Part shown: in pieces, positions 57,140-64,000 of the stretch
Layout: each line of letters begins with the position of its first letter
How positions within the stretch are numbered: position 1 is the stretch's first letter
DNA from: Magnaporthiopsis rhizophila
Taxonomy: Eukaryota; Ascomycota; Sordariomycetes; Magnaporthales; Magnaporthaceae
Reading direction: 5' to 3'
Length of the DNA: 64,000 bases
Assembly: GCA_003049465.1 (NCBI GenBank)
Contig: PYSS01000047.1
Location: 62,001-126,000, forward strand
Program-made: the position numbers and the translations under genes
Notes under the pieces: model-generated
What the model saw: only the letters and a program-made list of their open reading frames with translations
What the model was told of the DNA's origin: nothing
Databases searched by the model: none

Positions 57140-59009
57140 TTAGGGCGTCTCGTAGCACTCCAGCTTCACTGTTGGCTCCAGGTTACTCTGCTGCTGCTCG
57201 ATAGCATCTGGAACAACACCGGCACGGCCAAACCGCACGTCCACAACTGAGCCTAGTTGCGGCGGGTACTGCGGTGCGTTGTTAAGCAGTCTCCGCAGCC
57301 GCCGGTTGCGCATTGCGGTGGCATCGGCCGGACGACGCGCAAACGTGTACAGACGTTCGAGGTTGGCCATCATGCGCTCGCAGCAGCTCTCATTGCCGTA
57401 GCCGGCTGCGCCCTCGACCAGGGCGACGGCCGCCAGGAAGGCCTTCTCGGACCGGTCGAGTTCGCCTCTGTGCGCGTATAGATGGCCGAGGACACCCTGC
57501 TGCGATGCGATAGCCCACTCGCCGAGCGGGGCAAATTCGGAAAAGGGCGAGCCGAGCATGAGCGCCTCGGCGCGGTCGTGCTCTCCCTTCTCGCATAGCA
57601 AGAGTGACGACGTGATGCGCATGCGGTGCCGAAGCCCAAGCGCAGGCAACGTATCGTAGGCCTCGCGGGGAGTGAGAGCTAGCGTCTGGCGCAGGACGAC
57701 TTCCTGTGCCTCAAGATTGCGGCGGCGCGATGGCGACGATACCGTGTCGTAGTGGTCACGATTCGTCTCCATGACCCCGAAGTTGACGGGCGAGCCACTG
57801 CTGCTGCGCTCAAACTCGGCAACGATGAGCATGAAGGCACGGTCCAGGACCTCCTCGTCGGCGCCCACGTCGACGTCGCGAAACTGCTGCCAGATGGCGA
57901 GCAGGATGTGATGGGATCCAAGCAGGCGCTGCGTCTGGGCGCCGATGAAGTCGACCAGCATGGCCCAGAGCTGACGGTTGCCAAGCAGGACCAGCTTCCG
58001 CGACAGGCGCAGCATCCGACTGACCAGCAGCGGGGCCTCCTCGCGCACGATCTCGCGGATCGCCTCGAAGGCCGGGTTCAGCGTGTCAAACACGTTGATC
58101 TGCTCGGCCGTGGCCATTCCCGAGGCCACCACTTCAAGGCGAGTCCAGGCATCAAGGATAAGCACCTCGCCCCGGGAGCCCTTGCGGCTCTGCACGTGTC
58201 CAAACCCGTCCCAGAACCAAGTGCCCGAGGCGAAGGATCCGCTCATGTATGCGCGCACGCCGAATAGGAGGCGCTCCGTGTCGCGGGTCGGGCCAGGGAG
58301 TCCGAGGGTGGGAGTGAAGTGTGGCTCTGGCGAAGGCGTCCGCACCTGAACCGCGGTGCCGGCCACGGGCGCCCTGCCCCGGCGACCGTCTTGGGCTCGG
58401 GAGCTACTCCGTGGGGAGAGATCACCGGAGCGGCTGCGGTGGGATAAGGGCAGCTGCGGGACGTCGACGCCACCCTCGTTGAAGCGGCCCAGCACGGTCT
58501 TGTTGCGCTGGAGATACCGCTTCATGCGGCGCGGGTCGACCTTGGTGCCACGCACAACAAACTCGGTGTCCTTGTTTTCGGTCTCACGCTCCTTTTTGGC
58601 TTGCAGCATGACCAGAACCTCCTGAGCCTTGAACTTTTTGTCTAGGCCCCAGTTCTTTATACGTGTCTTGTACATCCTTGGTCTACACCGCCGGGGTTGT
58701 TAGTATATTAGTATTCGTCGACCAGGCCGTCGGAGGGCTGGGAGACGGGCGAAACTAGGGCCGGGTCAGTTGGCGGGCACGCACGTACGTTGCATAGAAC
58801 TGGTGGTCACGCTCCATAATCTCGATAGTCTCCTTTAGAGTGCGGTTCTGGTCCTTGTATAGGCGGGTGATGATGGCCCGCATGCTGTTCCACTGTTCCT
58901 GCGGCGGTGGTGGGTGGACCACGGAGGCCGGTGGGTGGCCGGCGCATGCTTCAGACGGCCCGGCCTGGGCGGCGGCCGAGCATACGGAGCTCGAGCTGGG
59001 AGACAGCAT
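57140..59009 (-). CDS. Clr5-domain protein
   Basis: Minus-strand exons are 59009-58789 and 58682-57140 (587 residues, phase 2). The Clr5 domain spans the junction: WNSMRAIITRLYKDQNRTLK, IEIMERDHQFYAT, then PRMYKTRIKNWGLDKKFK. This domain is named after a fission yeast silencing factor and is frequent in filamentous ascomycetes; its molecular role in most is unknown. A polar Arg/Ser/Pro linker follows, then an all-helical region of about 300 residues with TPR-like pairs (GVLGHLYAHRGELDRSEKAF). The frame is open upstream to an ATG at 59777, but that sequence is repeat-like leader. ATG 59009 is a choice, not proven. Confidence 0.8.
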
Positions 59010-60559
59010 TGGTCCCTGAGCAAGAGCGGGACCATGCGGGTAAGGTGAGGTGCGTGTGCGTGTGCGTGTGTGTATGGGTGTAGGTAGATGTATGTACGGT
59101 TGAATGGGCGGTCGATCAGTCACGGCGGGTGCTGCTATGCTCGGGACCCATCTTGGGACTCCGCCTGTGACCGTAGCCAATGACCTGGGGCAATAAGACA
59201 ATTGAGAGGGCCGCTCGCTCGCTGCTGGCGAGAAGGGAAAGCGGCCTGGTGGAGCGCCGGGAAGGTCGTGAATATATCGACGACAAACGTGTCTACCTCG
59301 GGCGCAAGGATAGCAATATGGCAGCGACCAAACGGGCCAATGTAGTGGCAGATGAGTGCTTGGCGCGACGGCGCTGCCCTTCAACGGGGACGAGGCGTCA
59401 GAGATGAAGAGGGGAGAGCGAAGTGAGGTCGCCCAGAGCCTCAATGCGTTTCGCTGTAAAGGCCTGTATCGTTCCCCACCACTTGAAGCATGGGCGTCCC
59501 CTGCCCGCGCGTGCCCCTGTCTTAGCGCCGTCCCCCCTAATCCCCGGGGGTCAAATTCTGGCCGAACCACGCAAGGCCAGCCGCACCGGACGCCGTCTCG
59601 CTTTCTTGGGTTCAATGTCATCAACTGGCGTGGCCCGCCAGCACGGGGCAGCCGCTTGGTGGCTTGTGACGGCAAAGGCTGGAGGCCGTCTTGCGCTGCC
59701 CAGAAACGCCGTCTTTGACGGAAGCTGTCAAAATGTGGCAACAAGCCCCCGCCGTCGCTCGCCCGTGGTTCGACCATGGCAAAAAGGTGACTGAGCCTGC
59801 GTGCTAGGTGACTGATCGATTGTTAATCCAAAACCTTCAAATACCGACCCAAGCAGCCGGTCCAGTACCCAAACAAGTCCCGGCAGGCAGAGAACCTAAA
59901 ATCAGCCTGTCAGGTTCAGGTGCGGTGGATGCAGCGGTTGTATCGAATTTCGCATTTTTGGTTCTCGTCGCCGTTGCGCGGAGCAATGGACAAAAATAGG
60001 CAGTCCCTCCCGAGGACACCCTCAACCTTCGGGCAATCCGACTCGCCATCATTCCGATCCGGCCCGCATCGGCGGTGCACATCAGCAGGTTACGGGGGCC
60101 CACGACGGGCGCGTCCCATCTAGCCGGTCTGCCTCCAATATTTCTTCCAGCACAGCCCAGGCCTCGTTTCAACAGTGGACCACGTCATCTGAAATCGAAA
60201 GTGACTCGGACCCGTTGCGGAATTCGACGGTGGAAGTCTGTGCTCGTGATTGTGTTATGTAAACCAACATCCGGGTGCGGACCGTCTGTGCCGCCTGCCA
60301 TCGCCATGTGTCTTGCACGCGCACGGGTCCACTCTTCCATTGATGGCTGGTCCACCCCACATCGCGTCGGCAGAGTCCCGACGCGTCTCAACGGGCTACG
60401 GCGGATTGGTTGTTCTGCGATTTGATCTCCGACTGCATGGCACAATTGCAGGCTTCACACTACGCGGCCTGGATCGTCACCAAGGCACGGCACCACCCAG
60501 GGATACAAGGCAACAGACAAAATAAACCGTCAGTAAATTAAATACGCTCACTTGGCACA
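59010..60559. other. Divergent intergenic region, Clr5 gene / PRIM2
   Basis: 1.55 kb between the divergent Clr5-domain and primase genes. A (GT)n microsatellite lies at about 59048-59073. No further gene is supported. Confidence 0.45.
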
Positions 60560-62324
60560 ATGTTCAGACAAGACAATCGTCCCGGCCCCAGTAAGCGAAC
60601 TGTGCTCGACCACCGGAAGAAGCAGTTCGCCGACCCGGTCTACAAGCATGTCGACTACCCCCACCGCATGAACTTCTACGCGACCCCTCCCACCGCAGAC
60701 ATCACCCTCGAGCAGTTCGAGCAATGGGCGATAGACAGGCTCCGGGGTGCGTAGCCACTCTTGCCCGACCTGCGTTGGCCTCCTGGCCGTGGTGTCATCG
60801 CTATGCGCGCTGACATGGATACGCTCCTTCCCACATTACAGTCCTCGCCGAGCTGGAAGCATGTTCGTTCCGGAACAAGGCGCCGGCGGAGACGGCCCAG
60901 CACATGAAGCCGCTCCTCGACAAGTACCTGCCACTCGACTCCAACAGCTCCGCCTCGTCGCAGCTCCAGGCCCAGCGCCAGAAGGACCACTATGGCCACT
61001 TCATCCTGCGCCTCGCCTTCTGTTCCACCGAAGACCTGCGCCGCCGCTTCTCCCGCGTCGAGACGATGCTATTTCGCCTACGCCTCATGGCCGATGACTC
61101 CCGCGAGCGCGCCGCCTTTGTCGCTTCCATCGGCGGCCTCGCCTGGGAGCCCCTGACCGATGACGAGCGCAAGGAGCTTGCCACGGAGCTCGCGGCCACC
61201 GCTGGGTGGAAGAATCAGCCCGAGGATGAAAGCTGGTGCAAAGTTGACTGGGACAGGGTTCCAGACCTGGTCGAGGGAAGACGGGTCTTCCTGAAGGCCG
61301 GCAAGGCCTTTGTGCCAGGCAAGGAGCAGATGAGCATGGTGGTTTCCGAGTTCACGGCTCGGCTGGACAAGACGCTAGAGGTATGTGGGCTCGGCCTGCC
61401 GCGTCCGACAATGAGCTACGGCACTGGCTAACCCAGGCTTTACTTGTCTTTGCGTCACAGTTGACTGCGCGGGCTCTTCCGAGGCTTGATGAGGACGACC
61501 GCCTGACCCCGATCCTGAACCACCTCTCCAAGAACTTCATCACGCCAGACGCCTCTTACCGTAGCGGGGACGGCGACCCGGCCGCGCTAGGCTCGGAGCT
61601 GACGGCCCGAAACGTCGACAAGCTGGCGGCGGAGCACTTCCCTCTGTGCATGCAGCACCTGCACCGGTCGCTGCGGCGGGACGCGCACCTCAAACACTTT
61701 GGGCGACTGCAGTACACGCTTTTCCTCAAGGGCGTGGGTCTCTCGCTAGAGGAGTGTCTTCTGTTCTGGCGCTCGTCCTTCCACAAGATCACGGACGACA
61801 CCTTCAACAAGGAGTACAGGTACAACGTCAGACACGTCTACGGCGACGTCGGCGGCGACGCCAACCGCAGGGGCACGGGCTACCCGCCCTTTGGCTGCCA
61901 AAAGATTCTGACGGAGCACCCTCCCGGCCCCGGCGAGGCCCACGGGTGCCCGTACCGTCACTTCAACCTCGAGAATCTGACGGCCCTGCTGCAGCAGGTC
62001 GGCATAAACGACCGGGCGGTGCTCAACGGCGTCAGGGAGGACAAGGAGAAGCAAAAGTTTCACCTAGCATGTAACAGGTACGTGGTCAAAGATGAAAGCC
62101 CACGGGCTACTCGTTCGTTCCGTTTGCCGGTCCGCGAATCTAACCCAAGGGTTTTCAGGGTATTTGAATACGTGCACAAGAACGAGATCAGGCGTGCCAA
62201 GGACGAGAGCATCATGACAGGCGCGCAGCTCGAGACCATTGTCCACCCGAACGAGTACTTTAAGCGCAGCTATCTGCTGAAGCACCTCGACGTCAAGAAG
62301 GAGGACGTCAAGATGGAGGACTGA
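60560..62324 (+). CDS. pri2: DNA primase large subunit (PRIM2/Pri2)
   Basis: Large regulatory subunit of DNA polymerase alpha-primase, which makes RNA primers in the nucleus. Exons are 60560-60746, 60842-61380, 61461-62077 and 62159-62324 (502 residues, all in phase). The N-terminal half has YPHRMNFYATPPTADITLEQ and HFILRLAFCSTEDLRRRFSR. The C-terminal half carries the Fe-S domain: the four cluster cysteines lie in HFPLCMQHLH, PPFGCQKIL, HGCPYRHF and HLACNR, with the conserved FLKGVGLSLEECLLFWR between the first two. The last intron splits the codon right after the fourth cysteine block. The start context is ACAATGTTC. Confidence 0.96.
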
Positions 62325-63657
62325 TTTTGTATTATGAGCGATGTTTAGACATGTGAATGGCGGAGCATGGTTATTTGCTGCGTGTCAAAGAGTATTGAGA
62401 TATAGGAATGAGTTCGAGATGGCGTTTGCTAGCGTTGATCGCTGCTGGGTGCTGCGACACATGGATATACACAGCCCTTTGCATCGCACATTTTTCCGCC
62501 GCCACTTACGATATATCTGGTTATCGATTGTTTTGGAATTCGAATATCCTTTTTTTTTTTATCACATCGAATGTCGTTGGCAAACCCCATGGTCAGTAAC
62601 CCTGGAGAATAGGGACGAGTGTAAGACAGCACGTAGTGTGCAAGGCAAAGTAGACGGAAAGCCCTCATTGGTAAGGGCAGGACCAAAAGGGGGCCGCCGG
62701 AAACGGCCAGCGCCGTCGGTGGCATTAACGATTCTCCTCCATATACACGATGCCCGTTCCTGTCCACCATGCTCATACGATCGATCGATACTGCTGTTCG
62801 TCGAGTTCAATCCCAATTAGGCCGGCAAGCAGTTGCAGGTGCAGGGCTGCTCAATGCACTCCGCGGTTGGGCGACACTTCCAATTCCAGGGCTGTTATGT
62901 CTTCTGCCCTGCACTTTTGCCCGCCTCGCATTTCGAGCCTTGTGTTAGGCAACATTTGAACCACCGCTCATCCTCCATGTAGCCCTGGCCTTTCTTCCGC
63001 CGAACCCGGGCGAATGTGCACAATTATGAAAACAACACGCAGGCAGCATGAGGCGAACAGCAACCAGACTTTAACAACCCCCCGAGGCGCTTCGGAGAGT
63101 CGCAAGCGAGATGGACCCCGGCCGCCAGTGCCGTCGGCTTTCCTCTCTTGGTCTTTCGGGGGAGAAAGTCTTGGCGTTGTAACATCACCCCCGCAGGGCC
63201 TCGCCCATCTGCCTAACATGAAAATGGTGACATTGCGGCTTTTCCCCTCATTTCCGACTCCATACCAAGACGTTCCTACCTTCCTCAGGGGGCAAGGATG
63301 AGGTGGGTGCGCGGTCTGGGCACTTACATAGGCACATACGTTGCACGCGCACCCCGCGTCCCCGTCGTGCTGCGTGCGGGGACTATTGGTGGTGATAAGA
63401 AGGAAGGCTGTGGACTGTCTGTCTGCCCGGCGTCGGGATGCTGCCTTGTTGTCATGACGGAGTCTTGCTGCATGCATGGCCGCTGTCGGCCACTTTCGGG
63501 AAACGGCCCGGCGGTGAGCCGTGGGTTACTGGGTGGCCATTGCTATCAACCAGGCACATAGGTAGGCAGATATCCGTGAAAATAACTAGAGCGTTCGCTC
63601 CTCTCCTCTTCACCCAGTGATTGCTTCACCGCTCCCCGCAAAAGCCCTAGGGTAAAA
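62325..63657. other. Intergenic region, no gene seen
   Basis: 1.3 kb between PRIM2 and the partial gene at the right end. Short frames only. Confidence 0.45.
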
Positions 63658-64000
63658 ATGGTCCGAACAATTCCCAGCTGGCCCTGCTGTGGCCTGCTGC
63701 TCAGCGTCTCCGTCTTTGCGGTCTCTGCACAGTCGAACGGTCCTCAGACGGGACTGAAGTTTGGCGAGAACTGGTTGACGACGGTCCGGGACAGCGAGCT
63801 CGTGGCCAAGAACTTCCAGGACGTCAAGGGGATCGAGCTCCTGTCGCCGTACTTCCAGAACCCGGAGTCGGTGAATCCGGCGTTTGCCAACGGCACCGAT
63901 GGACCAACTGACGACTTCCAGCTTGGTAGGCTATGAGGGCTCCGTGACACTACGTAGGTAAAACGCTGACTGGTATCCGTACAGACTTGTTCATCCGGAA
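63658..64000 (+). CDS. Secreted protein, 5' part only (possible M14 carboxypeptidase)
   Basis: First exon 63658-63925, then a 59-bp intron (donor GTAGGC, acceptor GTACAG) and the start of exon 2 at 63985, running off the window. It opens with a signal peptide (CCGLLLSVSVFAVSAQ) followed by VKGIELLSPYFQNPESVNPA and FANGTDGPTDDFQLDLFI. The pattern reminds me of the start of fungal secreted zinc carboxypeptidases, but the catalytic part is not in the window and the assignment is weak. Confidence 0.5.

Noticed and set aside
59010..59777. N-terminal extension of the Clr5-domain protein to the ATG at 59777
   Set aside because: The added sequence includes a GT microsatellite translation and no conserved features; treated as leader.

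Overview
The window is nuclear DNA of a filamentous ascomycete. Genes are intron-containing with short introns (mostly 50-130 bp), GT..AG borders and CTRAY-type branch points, and nearly every recognisable protein is fungal in type: Pff1, a PTH11-like CFEM receptor, a Clr5-domain protein, fungal TAF5, Vps5, and BBP with its exon structure. The CFEM/PTH11-type receptor, the secreted proteins and the abundance of CCTAGGTA-like words suggest a Sordariomycete, possibly Magnaporthales; that placement is inference. The piece is a draft assembly: there is a 130-base N gap (34638-34767) next to an A28-G19 homopolymer, and a single N at about 54804.

Layout. 0.5-9.4 kb: TAF5, a chymotrypsin-fold-like hypothetical protein, the retromer nexin Vps5 and, on the minus strand, mitochondrial ribosomal protein bL31m. 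9.8-17 kb: a flavin-reductase-like protein, then a stretch of poorly conserved genes: a small secreted cysteine-containing protein (four exons, reconstructed here), a multi-exon protein with a hydrophobic hairpin between helices and an apparent in-frame stop, and a small two-helix membrane protein. 17.5-32.9 kb: a Ure2/GST-like transferase, branchpoint-bridging protein BBP, a lipid-droplet hydrolase, a secreted S41-family peptidase, a tRNA-Trp(CCA), a promethin/LDAF1-like lipid-droplet protein and the vacuolar M28 protease Pff1. 33-37.8 kb: almost 5 kb with no gene, rich in homopolymer runs, holding the gap. 37.8-48 kb: CFEM/PTH11-like receptor, mitochondrial ClpP (with a 19-nt exon) divergent from a Pet20-like mitochondrial protein carrying a 30-bp minisatellite, and Hsp90. 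47.7-64 kb: a Ser/Thr kinase with a long disordered N-terminus, an FAD monooxygenase, a Clr5-domain protein, the primase large subunit PRIM2 and the first exon of a secreted protein running off the end.

Most genes are unrelated housekeeping genes, as is normal for a fungal chromosome; there is no biosynthetic cluster. Small functional groupings are the two lipid-droplet genes within 6 kb (22.4 and 28.0 kb) and the divergent ClpP/Pet20-like mitochondrial pair sharing about 317 bp. The most noteworthy points are two perfect TACTAAC branch-point words inside one long intron of the gene encoding the protein that binds that word, the serine-to-cysteine replacement in the trypsin-like triad at 3.5-5.1 kb, and the orphan genes between 11.3 and 17 kb.
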